The notes beneath the pieces are model-generated. The model saw only the letters and a list, made by a program, of their open reading frames with translations, was not told the DNA's origin and did no database searches. Positions 17,692 to 27,429 of a stretch of DNA of 64,000 nt are shown in pieces (positions within the stretch are counted from its first letter, which is position 1; the number at the start of each line of letters is the position of its first letter). The position numbers were made by a program, and so were the translations under genes. The stretch is from JAFGTX01 sp942492225 (lineage in GTDB: Bacteria > Bacillota > Clostridia > Peptostreptococcales > Acidaminobacteraceae): NCBI GenBank assembly GCA_942492225.1, contig CALODS010000024.1, positions 25,554-89,553 on the forward strand, given 5' to 3'.

Positions 17692-19236
17692 TTAATTATC
17701 GAACGGTAAATATCCCATAGGTATCTCATATTTAAATTTTTCTTTTTCAAAGCTGAATTTTAAGATATCAGATGCCTCCTCGTTTGCTGTAATACTTGCC
17801 TTCGCATAGTAAATTCGATTATCTTTTATTGCTCGCCCTAGATTTATATCATTTGGATGTCCACTAACCCACTTACCATTTAGCGAAAAATATAAAAGAT
17901 GTTCATCTAAATTCATTGCAACTCCAACAATATCACCGGTTTTTATAATTTCTGAATCTCTAGTATTCAATTCAGAATCCATTAGTTTATTAAAAGCTAT
18001 CGCCCCATAAGCACTTTCTCCATTGCTACTTTGAAGTCCTGAGTAAGCCCCAATATCAAAGGTTGTCCAATCACTCACGTTCTCAGTTCCAATACCAAAA
18101 TTTGTATTAGATCCTAGTTTTTCTTCATCTCCTATACATATTTCAACCTCAAAATAATATTTGCCGCTCAAATAACCTTGATTTGATTCATATTTCTGAC
18201 TGTTTCGATTACCTGTATACTCAGCGACTTCAGATGAGTACATTTTATTACTTGAGGCAGAAATAGAACCATCTTCATATTCTAATTCTACTTTACGACC
18301 AATATCATAATCAAAGGGTTTGATTACATAAGTATTAACACCATCAATTTCATTATTCGTCCCCCATAATGAAGACAAGGGTCTACCAAATGTATATTGA
18401 ATATCCTCGGCTAACTTTAATTGTCCACAAAGGCCTCCACCAGGTCGTAAATTAATAGCACCTGAAGAAAATATACTAGGCTTTTTATTATCTGCTAAGA
18501 TTTGTTTAGAATATCCTCCTAGACATATCGCTCTAACATCACTTGGATCCTCAGCTAACAGTTCCCATTCAATTGCTTCATAACCACTTAGGATAATAAG
18601 TGCTGGTTTTTGTAAATCCCTAACAATTACTTTTTCTTTTGCTTGCTCATTAACTAGTGACTCTCCATATGTATAATACACATGGATATCCAATTCCTCT
18701 TCTATAATCATTTCTTTTAAATCATTGAAACTATCAAATGATTCAACAGATACATCATATAGTAAAACTTGATCCTTCAAATTATCGTCACTTTCTGATA
18801 CTTGTTTATTATCAATAGTGAACGATCTGGCATCAAAATTAAAATCGATTTGATAATCTAAGTTATATAAGAAAATACTAAAATGAACATACGGAATCTC
18901 AGAAATCATCTTAGTAATTACTTTTGGCTTTTGTATTACATCATTTTTTATAAATATATTGCTATTTACCAAAATTTCATAACAATTCCCATCGTCATAC
19001 CACCACGCTTTTTGATTTACTTTATCCCAATGTACATTCTTTCCCATTGATTCGAAGGTTTTAATTAAAGGGACCATTGTTCCCTCTTGTTTATCAATAT
19101 ACGGGTAACCAGTATCCGAATTATATTCTATCTTCTTTTCATCATAGTAGACGGATAATTTTTCTAATGCAAAAGTATTATAATTAAGAAGTATAATCAT
19201 TACTATAATACATATTCTGTTGACTATTTTTTTCAT
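17692..19236 (-). CDS. Secreted protein with copper-amine-oxidase-N-like and SPRY domains
   Basis: 514 residues with a signal peptide (IVNRICIIVMIILLNYNTFA). Residues about 25-145 look like the copper-amine-oxidase N-terminal (stalk) domain common in Clostridia (MVPLIKTFESMGKNVHWD, AWWYDDGNCYEI). The C-terminal 180 residues form a SPRY/B30.2-like domain (GKYYFEVEIC, GIGTENVSDW, GDIVGVAMNLDEHLLYFSLN), a protein-interaction fold unusual in bacteria. AAAAGGAGAG precedes the ATG. It is one of the larger cassettes. Confidence 0.82.
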   Translation of the reverse strand: MKKIVNRICIIVMIILLNYNTFALEKLSVYYDEKKIEYNSDTGYPYIDKQEGTMVPLIKTFESMGKNVHWDKVNQKAWWYDDGNCYEILVNSNIFIKNDVIQKPKVITKMISEIPYVHFSIFLYNLDYQIDFNFDARSFTIDNKQVSESDDNLKDQVLLYDVSVESFDSFNDLKEMIIEEELDIHVYYTYGESLVNEQAKEKVIVRDLQKPALIILSGYEAIEWELLAEDPSDVRAICLGGYSKQILADNKKPSIFSSGAINLRPGGGLCGQLKLAEDIQYTFGRPLSSLWGTNNEIDGVNTYVIKPFDYDIGRKVELEYEDGSISASSNKMYSSEVAEYTGNRNSQKYESNQGYLSGKYYFEVEICIGDEEKLGSNTNFGIGTENVSDWTTFDIGAYSGLQSSNGESAYGAIAFNKLMDSELNTRDSEIIKTGDIVGVAMNLDEHLLYFSLNGKWVSGHPNDINLGRAIKDNRIYYAKASITANEEASDILKFSFEKEKFKYEIPMGYLPFDN

Positions 19237-19282
19237 TTTTTTATTCTCTCCTTTTCTGATAACGAAATTAATTATGAATTTC

Positions 19283-19411
19283 GCCTAACGTTTCCGTGAT
19301 TCGCGACGTTCCTTGTTCGTCTTCCATTTTTTTGTAAATACAAACACCTATCACCAACAGAACTCAACACCTAATTATAAGAATGGAATGTCGCTAATCA
19401 TCGTGTTAGAC
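19283..19411 (-). repeat. attC site 15, class T
   Basis: Boxes GCCTAAC and GTTAGAC. It terminates the first of two sister GNAT cassettes. Confidence 0.88.
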
Positions 19412-19429
19412 GTAGTTTATAAATCTTGT

Positions 19430-19975
19430 CTATAATTTATACTTCATTATAAAAGCGACACTTTTTTCATTTTCTTTCTCTGGATATCTTGAAAATTCAA
19501 TACCTTCTATTGAAAAGCCCATTTTCATATAAAACTGAATTGCCCCGTAATTCTCATTTTGTACCTCAAGAGACAATACTCTATATTTGCCTTTAGCAAT
19601 TTCTATAGATTTATTTATTAATTCCCTGCCTGTTCCTGTCCCTTTCAAAGAATCAGAAACCATAATATAATCAATGCATAAACTCTTATTCCATGACATT
19701 TCACTCATCAATATATAGCCAATTAACTCATTAGATTTATAAGCACCGTATGATAACCCCTGAGAGATTATTTCACTATAATAATTAAATGTTTTTTCAT
19801 CTAATGGCCACTCTTTTATGAACTCGTTTTCTAAATCAAGTTCAGTAATTGAGAGATTGTAATCGCCTTCGTTTCTGCAATTGTCGACTTTATATATCTT
19901 ATTCGTCTTGTATCCGTATAATCCGAATCCCTTTATATCATCAACCATTAAGTTATCGAGCTTTCTAATTTCCAT
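19430..19975 (-). CDS. GNAT acetyltransferase, sister of the gene at 23217
   Basis: 181 residues from ATG 19975 with TTGGAGTG upstream. The sister gene has a stop in place of the earlier ATG, which supports this start. SDSLKGTGTGRELINKSIEI (about 112-131) is the acetyl-CoA loop, and NENYGAIQFYMKMGFSIEG is motif B. About 90 per cent identical to the product at 23217. Both cassettes carry GTTAGAC boxes, so they descend from one duplicated cassette. Confidence 0.9.
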   Translation of the reverse strand: MEIRKLDNLMVDDIKGFGLYGYKTNKIYKVDNCRNEGDYNLSITELDLENEFIKEWPLDEKTFNYYSEIISQGLSYGAYKSNELIGYILMSEMSWNKSLCIDYIMVSDSLKGTGTGRELINKSIEIAKGKYRVLSLEVQNENYGAIQFYMKMGFSIEGIEFSRYPEKENEKSVAFIMKYKL

Positions 19976-20022
19976 TCGCATCACTCCAATTTAATTCGTA
20001 GCCATACTGATTTATTAATTAC

Positions 20023-20149
20023 GTCTAACGTTCCCGTGATTCGCGAGCGTGCCTCTCCATATTCCACACTCTATTAATTAAACACTTATGTAAATCCCAA
20101 CACAAAACTCACTCAAACAACTGGCATGTCGCTAATCAGCGTGTTAGAC
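20023..20149 (-). repeat. attC site 16, class G
   Basis: Boxes GTCTAAC and GTTAGAC, arms TGCC/GGCA. The unpaired base of the right arm is G instead of T. It terminates the methyltransferase cassette. Confidence 0.88.
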
Positions 20150-20174
20150 GAAGGTTTTAGTTATTAAATAAGAA

Positions 20175-21113
20175 CTACATTTTTTTTATATAGTTTTTAA
20201 TCTCCTTTGCGATTTCATCTATATGTTGATTTGTAGTACCACAACATCCGCCAAATATCTTTGGTGTTATATTTTCATATAATTTAATTATATCTGAAGC
20301 CAAACTCTGTGGTGTCGATGATTTTAGCACTTCACTACCATCTAATTCCTCTGGAGATAAACAAGATGCATTCGCTTGTATTCCTTTAAATCTTTGACGA
20401 ATAGTTTCAGTGTTGTTGTAAGAATGAGATAATGCTTTTTTCAATGTTATTGGATGTACACAATTAGTCATATAACAAACCGGATTATTACTCGTCTGTT
20501 CATCAATTGCTGTGATTGCATCATGTATTGTCGTTCCATCAATTAGTTTTCCATCTTCTCTTATCATAAAACTAATTATGTATGGTAAATTGGTCATTTC
20601 CATTGATTTAGCCATCCCAATTGCTTCTGTTAAGGCTGGCATTATACCTGCAAATAAAAAATCAACGCCTGATTCACACAATCTATTTGCTTGCCATGAA
20701 TGAAATATCATCGCTTCTTCAACTGATAGAACATCCGTTGCCATATATGCATCACCCTTACATCCCATTAATCCACCAACAAATATTTTATCGTCTCTAT
20801 CTTTTTTTATACTTTTTAGGAATCTTACATTCTGATTTATAACATCGCTACTATATTCAGATTTTTTTATGCGGTCCTTATTTGCTCTTCTAGTTGGAGT
20901 AGTCATAATAAAAGGCAAATTATATTTTTCTGCAATTGATATATATTCATTGAAGAGTGTTGTCATTGCATCGACAACACTCTTATCATAAATAAGACCA
21001 GCCAAATCTAAATCTTTATCTAGAATTACATCATACTCTCTCTTCAATCTTTCAATTATTGCCCCTTCCATTAATATCATAGAAGACTTTTCAAATATTT
21101 CGTTTAGCTTCAT
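20175..21113 (-). CDS. Homocysteine S-methyltransferase-family protein
   Basis: 312 residues, normal for this TIM-barrel family. The three zinc-ligand cysteines are in place: MTNCVHP (Cys218) and FGGCCGTT (Cys290, Cys291). The family moves a methyl group from S-methylmethionine, betaine or a similar donor to homocysteine. The usual first-strand DGxx motif appears as LMEGAIIERL, slightly divergent. A GGAGGAACT ribosome site precedes the ATG. A full metabolic enzyme in a cassette may extend methionine metabolism. Donor and acceptor are unknown. Confidence 0.9.
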   Translation of the reverse strand: MKLNEIFEKSSMILMEGAIIERLKREYDVILDKDLDLAGLIYDKSVVDAMTTLFNEYISIAEKYNLPFIMTTPTRRANKDRIKKSEYSSDVINQNVRFLKSIKKDRDDKIFVGGLMGCKGDAYMATDVLSVEEAMIFHSWQANRLCESGVDFLFAGIMPALTEAIGMAKSMEMTNLPYIISFMIREDGKLIDGTTIHDAITAIDEQTSNNPVCYMTNCVHPITLKKALSHSYNNTETIRQRFKGIQANASCLSPEELDGSEVLKSSTPQSLASDIIKLYENITPKIFGGCCGTTNQHIDEIAKEIKNYIKKM

Positions 21114-21169
21114 GCTAGTTCCTCCATTTACACTTTATAATAATCTAATACATCATAACTAAAACTTTC

Positions 21170-21296
21170 GTCTAACGTTTCCGTGATTCGCGACGTTCCT
21201 TGCTCATCTCCTAATCTCTATAAATCAAACGCCTATCTTAATTCCAACACAACAACCTATCCTAAGAAAGGAATGTAGCTAATCATCGTGTTATAT
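21170..21296 (-). repeat. attC site 17, class T
   Basis: Boxes GTCTAAC and GTTATAT. The right arm has TGTAGCTAATC. It terminates the GNAT cassette at 21335. Confidence 0.88.
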
Positions 21297-21334
21297 GAAG
21301 GAAAAGGGTGAATTTAAATCACTTTCTATTAACC

Positions 21335-21892
21335 TTATAATAGTTTCCACTCTTCTTTTAAAATTCCATAACTTAAAGAATCATAATAGTTACCATCAAC
21401 AATTCTTGCATTTCTGTATTCTGCCTCTTTCATTAATCCAAGTTTCTCTGCTAACTTCATCATTCTTGTATTTCCTGACCATGTTGATAATCCTATACGA
21501 ACTAAGTTTTTTCTTTCCTCAAACATCATATTAATCCATAGTTTTAACCCTTTGTATCCAATTCCCTGTCCCCAGTAATTTTCATTGAAGATTACTATTC
21601 CTATCTCCAACCAATTAGTCTCTTCTGATTTCCAATACCAATTTACAAGGCCTATAATTTCATTTGCTTCGTAATCAACTATTACTTTCTTCTTCCCTAA
21701 CACATTATTATCGCCATCTAATAATTTTCGTCTTAATTCTTTCATATTATTTACATGTTCTATTTCTGTTGTTTGCTTATAGTAAGGACCATTATATTTG
21801 TGATACTCTCTCGAAGGATGTGTCCAATACTCATACTTGTCCATATCCTCAATTTTCAATTCTCTTAAAATTAAATTCACTATATTTCCCAT
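21335..21892 (-). CDS. GNAT acetyltransferase
   Basis: 185 residues. It begins LILRELKIEDMDKYEYWTHP. The acetyl-CoA loop reads IVIFNENYWGQGIGYKGLKL (about 117-136), and WSGNTRMMKLAEKLGLMKEA is motif B. NWYWKSEETNWLEIGI resembles the spermidine/RimJ-type acetyltransferases. The ligand cannot be inferred. GGAGATTAAG precedes the ATG with a long spacer. Sole gene of its cassette. Confidence 0.88.
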   Translation of the reverse strand: MGNIVNLILRELKIEDMDKYEYWTHPSREYHKYNGPYYKQTTEIEHVNNMKELRRKLLDGDNNVLGKKKVIVDYEANEIIGLVNWYWKSEETNWLEIGIVIFNENYWGQGIGYKGLKLWINMMFEERKNLVRIGLSTWSGNTRMMKLAEKLGLMKEAEYRNARIVDGNYYDSLSYGILKEEWKLL

Positions 21893-21978
21893 TTATTTTC
21901 TTAATCTCCTTAAACTCTTCATAAAATATTTTTGACTTATACATATTATTACTTAAAATTTACTAGCCCTTTTCTTTC

Positions 21979-22106
21979 ATATAACGTTTCCGTGATTCGC
22001 GATCGTTCCTTGTTCAGCATCTAATATATATAACTTAAACACCTAACTTCGTCACTGCAAAACACTCTATCCTAAGAATGGAATGTCGCTAATCATCGTG
22101 TTATGT
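21979..22106 (-). repeat. attC site 18, class T
   Basis: Boxes ATATAAC and GTTATGT. It terminates the DMP19-like cassette. Confidence 0.88.
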
Positions 22107-22123
22107 GAAGGTTTATTGCGTAA

Positions 22124-22633
22124 TTAAAATAGATATAAATCAAGATTTTTTCTTATCATTTTAACCCTAAACTGTGAAATCGAACCACCCAATGAGTAAA
22201 ATTTATCATCAATATCATTCAATTCCGTTTCTTCATAAGACTTTGAAAATGCTTCAATTGTACCTTTTAATTTAACTCCATTATGTAAATCAATTTCACT
22301 ATTATAAATTTTTATCGCATCTTCAAGTAACAACAAATAATCATCAGCTTTATAATACGCCAAACCTTCACTACATTCACTTAAAAATTGATTTGAGGAA
22401 TTGAAGAAAAACTGATTAAAACCACCGTTGTTAACCTCTGCTTCAAATGACCATGTAGCATAAAAATATTGTAATTCCTTTGACAATTTCTTTATCTTTT
22501 TATACTCATATCTGTAGTTATCGCCAATATATTCAAATAATGCATCATTTATTGCAAATTCTAATTCCGTATCATCTAACTTCTCTAAATCCTCTCTATA
22601 CAAATAATTCTTCTTTCTAAAAATATTAAACAA
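22124..22633 (-). CDS. DMP19/DUF4375-family protein
   Basis: 169 residues. The signature SFEAEVNNGGFNQFFFNSSN (about 78-97), with the preceding LQYFYATW and the following EAIKIYN-like helix, matches the DMP19 (DUF4375) family. The family is named for a DNA-mimic protein of Neisseria, but most members are uncharacterised. The start is TTG with GGAGTG upstream. Whether this one mimics DNA is unknown. Confidence 0.85.
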   Translation of the reverse strand: MFNIFRKKNYLYREDLEKLDDTELEFAINDALFEYIGDNYRYEYKKIKKLSKELQYFYATWSFEAEVNNGGFNQFFFNSSNQFLSECSEGLAYYKADDYLLLLEDAIKIYNSEIDLHNGVKLKGTIEAFSKSYEETELNDIDDKFYSLGGSISQFRVKMIRKNLDLYLF

Positions 22634-22671
22634 TTTCTATTTCACTCCTATTTCTTTAGTAATAATCTTTC

Positions 22672-22797
22672 ACATAACGGTTCCGTGATTCGCGACGTTC
22701 CTGTAAATCTTCTAATCTTTATAAATCAGACACCTAACTAAATCCTCCCGCAACACCCTATCATAAGAATGGAATGTTGCTAATCATCGTGTTATGT
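22672..22797 (-). repeat. attC site 19, class T (family A type)
   Basis: Boxes ACATAAC and GTTATGT, with AACGGTTCCG after the left box. The centre TGTAAATCTTCTAATCTTTA and right arm GGAATGTTGC are shared with sites 37, 51 and 64. It terminates cassette A2. Confidence 0.88.
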
Positions 22798-23070
22798 GAA
22801 GTTCTAACAGCTAAAGATGAGGAATATAAAAAGAAGTCCTTCTGTCCTCATACTAGACGAGTCATAAATTTGCTCGAAATATTATATTCTCACTTGCCAT
22901 CTAAAACCTCTTTATATTTACCACATATCTGTAATAATAACGAACCGAAAAAAGCGTTCCTATAATAAAACTATCAACCACGCTAGCAACTTAAATCTCA
23001 ATCCATATAATAACCAAACTCGATTAACTCCTTAACTTTTTCGGGCAAATTTTGTTAGCAAAGGAATTTC
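22798..23070 (-). repeat. Non-coding cassette family A, copy 2
   Basis: Close match to copy 1. TATAAT (minus strand) is at 22881-22886, and the ATGAGGA/TCCTCAT hairpin is kept. A short plus-strand ORF here is broken in other copies and is not credible. Confidence 0.7.
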
Positions 23071-23198
23071 ACATAACGTTTCCGTGATTCGCGATCGTTC
23101 CTTACTCATCTTCTAATCTCAATAAATCAAACACCTAACTTCATCACAACGGAACACTCTATCCTAAGAATGGAATGTCGCTAATCATCGTGTTAGAC
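23071..23198 (-). repeat. attC site 20, class T
   Basis: Boxes ACATAAC and GTTAGAC. It terminates the second sister GNAT cassette. Confidence 0.88.
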
Positions 23199-23216
23199 GT
23201 AGTTTATAAATCTTAA

Positions 23217-23762
23217 CTATAATTTATACTTCATTATAAAAGCGACGCTTTTTTCATTTTCCTTCTCTGGATATCTTGAGAATTCTATACCTTCTATTGA
23301 AAAGCCCATTTTCGTATAAAACTGAATTGCTCCGTAATTCTCATTTTGTACTTCAAGAGACAATACTCTATATTTACCTTTAGCAGTTTCTATAGCTTTA
23401 TTTATTAGTTTTCTCCCTGTTCCTGTCCCCTTTACTGAATCAGAAACCATAATATAGTCAATGCATAAACTCTTATTCCATGACATCTCACTCATCAAAA
23501 TATAACCAATTAACTCATTAGATTTATATGCACCGTATGATAACCCCTGAGAGATTATTTCGCTGTAATAATTCAATATATTTTCATCTATAGGCCATTC
23601 TTTTATGAACTCATTTTCTAAATCAAATTCAGTAATTGAAAAATTGTAATTGCCTTTGTTTCTGCAATTGTCCACTTTATATATCTTATTCGTCTTGTAA
23701 CCGTATAATCCGAATCCCTTGATATCATCAAAATTTAAGTTATCGAGCTTTATAATTTCCAT
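23217..23762 (-). CDS. GNAT acetyltransferase, sister of the gene at 19430
   Basis: 181 residues, differing from the 19430 product at scattered positions (for example VKGTGTGRKLINKAIETAKG in the acetyl-CoA loop). Catalytic-fold landmarks are the same, and the C-terminal PEKENEKSVAFIMKYKL is identical. TTGGAGTG lies upstream of the ATG. Same box type (GTTAGAC) as its sister but a different class T site, so drift has occurred since duplication. Confidence 0.9.
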   Translation of the reverse strand: MEIIKLDNLNFDDIKGFGLYGYKTNKIYKVDNCRNKGNYNFSITEFDLENEFIKEWPIDENILNYYSEIISQGLSYGAYKSNELIGYILMSEMSWNKSLCIDYIMVSDSVKGTGTGRKLINKAIETAKGKYRVLSLEVQNENYGAIQFYTKMGFSIEGIEFSRYPEKENEKSVAFIMKYKL

Positions 23763-23809
23763 TCACATCACTCCAATTTAGTTCGCAGCTATACTGATTT
23801 ATTAATTAC

Positions 23810-23935
23810 GTCTAACGTTTCCGTGATTCGCGACGTTCCTGTAAATCTTCTAATCTCTATAAATAAAACACCTATCTCCATCACCACGCAACACCCCATT
23901 TTAAGAATGGAATGTAGCTAATCATCGTGTTAGGC
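23810..23935 (-). repeat. attC site 21, class T
   Basis: Boxes GTCTAAC and GTTAGGC. It terminates the YcxB-like cassette. Confidence 0.88.
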
Positions 23936-23939
23936 GATG

Positions 23940-24473
23940 CTATTGCGCTATTTGCCTATTATATTCAATCATTGAATTGATGTATTCTCTGAATCCATCT
24001 ATTTTCTTCATATCTTCCAAATAGTATTTTGGAATAATTAATGCTTGAATTGAATTTACATAAATATAAAATGTAGTTTCACTTTCCACAAATTTTGTAA
24101 CACTATTCCATTTGTATAAGTTTGTTGAATTGGTTGACTCCATTTTAATGCCTGATTCATCAAAATAGTAATCATGTTCTTCAAACAAATCTCCATTCTT
24201 TCCATCATCAAGCATAGACTGTATTCGTTTTTTCAAAGATTTATCTATGAATTTGGGTAATAATCGAAATGTTATGATTGTACCCACTACAAGTATAGTC
24301 CAATATATTGCGTTAAATTCACTTTCAGTCATTACTATTAATAAGGTAAACCCAATTGGGAATATAAATTTCAAAGCAAAATTTGCTCTTTTTAACGATT
24401 TAGAATTATTCATATGAAATATATTATAATCTATGTAGTCTGTTTCAGTCATTGATCCTTTAAATGTATACAT
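23940..24473 (-). CDS. YcxB-like membrane protein
   Basis: 177 residues. Two membrane segments (FIFPIGFTLLIVMTE and IYWTILVVGTIITFRLL, about 47-80) are followed by a C-terminal YcxB-like domain (YYFDESGIKMESTNSTNLYK, then FVESETTFYIYV and ALIIPKYYLED). Function of the family is unknown. Two ATG codons follow GGTGAGG, and I chose the second. A frameshifted relative lies at 27567. Confidence 0.82.
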   Translation of the reverse strand: MYTFKGSMTETDYIDYNIFHMNNSKSLKRANFALKFIFPIGFTLLIVMTESEFNAIYWTILVVGTIITFRLLPKFIDKSLKKRIQSMLDDGKNGDLFEEHDYYFDESGIKMESTNSTNLYKWNSVTKFVESETTFYIYVNSIQALIIPKYYLEDMKKIDGFREYINSMIEYNRQIAQ

Positions 24474-24520
24474 CATTACCTCACCTTTAATAATCTTATT
24501 TTTCTTTAAGCAATCGTTTC

Positions 24521-24647
24521 GCCTAACGTTCCCGTGATTCGCGATCGTGCCTGTTCATCTTCAATTTTCTATAAATCAATCACCTATGTAACTACTGGTG
24601 AAACACTCTATCCAAAGACTGGCATGTCGCTAATCATCGTGTTATGT
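24521..24647 (-). repeat. attC site 22, class G
   Basis: Boxes GCCTAAC and GTTATGT, arms TGCC/GGCA. It terminates the cassette of 24657. Confidence 0.88.
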
Positions 24648-24656
24648 GAAGTCAAC

Positions 24657-25013
24657 TCACGAACAACTTTCTTTTGATAATTCTTTCATATACTCGTCAT
24701 AAGCCTCATCTATTTTTTTCTTGCTAATCATTTCCCACTTATTAATTAACTGATGTCTCTTTTCATCATCTATATCATCGAATTCCATCTCACCACCAAA
24801 TCCAATACTACTATTGATATCTGATACTTCACCATTCTTTCCGACAAATGATAGTTGATTTTCAACTTTAGTATATGATAAGCATAGACATTCTAAACAA
24901 TGATAACCTGGATTATATATTCCATTTATACAGAAATCTTTTATATCACGTTTATCAACATTTGAATGTTCAAATCCGCAATATATTTCTAACATTACTT
25001 GTTTATAACTCAT
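24657..25013 (-). CDS. Hypothetical 118-residue cysteine-containing protein
   Basis: The ATG at 25013 has AAGAGGAAT upstream, so the longer frame from 25046 is rejected. The middle (GYHCLECLCLSYTK) has a cysteine cluster, and the C-terminal half is acidic and helical (ISKKKIDEAYDEYMKELSKE). No family recognised. It ends with one of the few TGA stops in the array. Confidence 0.7.
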   Translation of the reverse strand: MSYKQVMLEIYCGFEHSNVDKRDIKDFCINGIYNPGYHCLECLCLSYTKVENQLSFVGKNGEVSDINSSIGFGGEMEFDDIDDEKRHQLINKWEMISKKKIDEAYDEYMKELSKESCS

Positions 25014-25044
25014 AATTATTCCTCTTAAATAGTGTTTTGATTTC

Positions 25045-25172
25045 ACATAACGTTTCCGTGATTCGCGATCGTTCCTTGTTCAACTTCTACTCTTTATAAA
25101 TCAAACACTGATCTTCATCATCAAGTAAAACCCTATCCTAAGAATGGAATGTCGCTAATTATCGTGTTAGCT
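25045..25172 (-). repeat. attC site 23, class T
   Basis: Boxes ACATAAC and GTTAGCT. It terminates the HerA-like cassette. Confidence 0.88.
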
Positions 25173-25179
25173 GAAGTTT

Positions 25180-27390
25180 TTAATCACTCACAAAATATTT
25201 ACGATCATTCAGTTGAACAATAACAGGTTGCTTTAATTTAAGACCTTTTCCAATTGCTATTGCATGTCTCTCTTCAAGAGTTGGTAGCGTAGATGAATAC
25301 TCTTTTCCAATATAATTTTCTAAGAAATTCTTGCCTGTATCATCAAAAATTCTTAGAGCAAAGATTGTATTACATTGATTTAAAATACTCTTACTGATAT
25401 TTGCTGTCCTTTGAGTTATAACTTGACAAGTCCCAAACCATACTTCCTTCCCCTGTAAAATAACTTTTGAAGTCCCATTTGTCGCTGTTTTATCACCCTC
25501 ATTTGCAACCGAGTTCCATTCGGGTATCAACGAATGCGCTTCTTCATAAACAACCCAGACTCTCGCTTCTGTCGTTTCACCTTTCTTCAACAGATTCATA
25601 AAAATTCGTTCTGTTATTAATCTACATTTTTCAGCTACCGTCAAATCAACTAATTCATTAACTTTAAATTTAGTAGCCGCTTGAGAAACAGGATGCCAGT
25701 CAGGATTCAGAATAAAAACACTCTTATTATGATCTTCTATGAATTCTCCGATTTCTATATCCAAAACATCATGATACAATTTTGTGTTTCCCCAATCTTT
25801 TGGCTTATCTTGATTACCTGTTATCGATTTTGAACCTCGCAGAACTTTTAAATTTTCATCGCTAATTTCAGTTTTAATTTTATTCGAATCAATGTAAGTT
25901 GGTAATCCTGTTTCTACATTTTTGTATTGATTAGTTATATCTATACAAATTACTTTTATACCTTGGTCTGTAACTTTCTTAATTGACTCAAATGCTAAGC
26001 AAGATTTTCCTATTCCAAGTATACCTAGGATTGCAGTATTATGAGTGACAAGTGAAGATATATCGTTTAATGGTATTCTATAATTACTACTAGGAAGACG
26101 ACCAATACATGTATCTGATATACTTTTCAGTTCTTCATCTTCAATCCTATCTTCAATAATCCCAAATACTGGAGAATACATATTTGGGACCCACTTACTT
26201 GTATTTAGTTCAAATAATTCGTCATTATAAGCACCAAGTTTTCTTGCAATACCAACTAAATATCCATGATGATTGTGTTGCTCTAACATTTCAATATTTG
26301 TTATACCATTTATTACTTGAAATAAAGTTTCATTTCCTAAAATACTTGATTTTATTATTACACCCTCTGATATCAAATAGTCATCACGAAGAATTGTAAA
26401 ATTGATTGTGTTTATATCTGATCCAACCGTCACAAACCCAATGAATTCATTTCTATTTTTATAGAGCTCATTTTCAACAACTATATCCTGAATATCAGTC
26501 TTTAGATTATCAAAATTCAATTTAGAAACGCCGTTCTCAAGTGGATAAGAAGTATTATGATTGATTTCATCACCAAATAGTTCATCACCTTTAATTATAA
26601 TCGCAGATGAATTGTCGGAAATCATATATGCCTCAACCCAATATTTATCTAGCATATTCTTTTTATGTATTACTACTCCAATGTTATATAAATTATCTTT
26701 TTTTTCTATAAGTACTAAATCACCATAATTCAGTTCGCTTCTATTTGATGATATTTCAATTTTAAATAATAAGGGATTATCACAACCTATGGCATAACCA
26801 ATAGGTTCATCACCTTTAGATTTTAAAATACTAAACACAGAACTTATTCTTAATATAATTATTTCTACGATATGCACATACATAATTATCATCCAGTATG
26901 CTAATAGAACTATAAACTCGATGATATTTTCGTGTTTACCATAATAAGAATAAATGCCCATTAAATACACAAAGGAAAATATTACTTTTGCTTTACCAAT
27001 TAGTTCAACAATTGAATATAGTACTTTACCATTTTTCGTATCTTTGAATGCAATGGATAATATTGATATTATCAAAACTCCAATAGCATAAAACCTTAAA
27101 ATTTTATATCCAGTTAGTATATTTGGCTCTGATAATCCCATTAGTGCTATAATGACTGCAACAGAATTGATAATCGAATCAGCGGGTTTGGTGAAATATG
27201 GTTCTACAATAAAATTACCTAGTATAAGCAAAAGAGCGCCCGTCATAAAACATATTTTTGAATCTACATTTGCTACAAATAAAAATGAGCTTAAATCACC
27301 AGTTATGTACGTAAAAACCACACATAAGAAAGCAAAATATACTGTTGCTGCTATAATTCTTTGTTTTTGATTCAATTCATTTTTTTTCAT
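25180..27390 (-). CDS. Membrane-anchored HerA/DUF87-like ATPase
   Basis: 736 residues, the longest cassette gene. Residues about 10-180 contain six or so membrane segments. A linker with beta strands follows (about 195-400). The P-loop is GILGIGKS at 456-463, and the Walker B is VWVVYEEAH at 611-619, with the EEAH typical of HerA/FtsK-type ATPases. GTCQVITQRTANISKSILNQ is the usual arginine-finger region. HerA-like ATPases translocate DNA and often act in defence with NurA or Sir2 partners, none of which is beside it. Membrane anchoring is unusual. TAAGGTGG precedes the ATG. Confidence 0.87.
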   Translation of the reverse strand: MKKNELNQKQRIIAATVYFAFLCVVFTYITGDLSSFLFVANVDSKICFMTGALLLILGNFIVEPYFTKPADSIINSVAVIIALMGLSEPNILTGYKILRFYAIGVLIISILSIAFKDTKNGKVLYSIVELIGKAKVIFSFVYLMGIYSYYGKHENIIEFIVLLAYWMIIMYVHIVEIIILRISSVFSILKSKGDEPIGYAIGCDNPLLFKIEISSNRSELNYGDLVLIEKKDNLYNIGVVIHKKNMLDKYWVEAYMISDNSSAIIIKGDELFGDEINHNTSYPLENGVSKLNFDNLKTDIQDIVVENELYKNRNEFIGFVTVGSDINTINFTILRDDYLISEGVIIKSSILGNETLFQVINGITNIEMLEQHNHHGYLVGIARKLGAYNDELFELNTSKWVPNMYSPVFGIIEDRIEDEELKSISDTCIGRLPSSNYRIPLNDISSLVTHNTAILGILGIGKSCLAFESIKKVTDQGIKVICIDITNQYKNVETGLPTYIDSNKIKTEISDENLKVLRGSKSITGNQDKPKDWGNTKLYHDVLDIEIGEFIEDHNKSVFILNPDWHPVSQAATKFKVNELVDLTVAEKCRLITERIFMNLLKKGETTEARVWVVYEEAHSLIPEWNSVANEGDKTATNGTSKVILQGKEVWFGTCQVITQRTANISKSILNQCNTIFALRIFDDTGKNFLENYIGKEYSSTLPTLEERHAIAIGKGLKLKQPVIVQLNDRKYFVSD

Positions 27391-27429
27391 AATTATCCAC
27401 CTTAATATAATAATTTGATTAATAATTTC

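Noticed and set aside
22774..22965. 63-codon plus-strand ORF in cassette A2
   Set aside because: Starts in the attC, reads antisense to family orientation, and is interrupted in other A copies.
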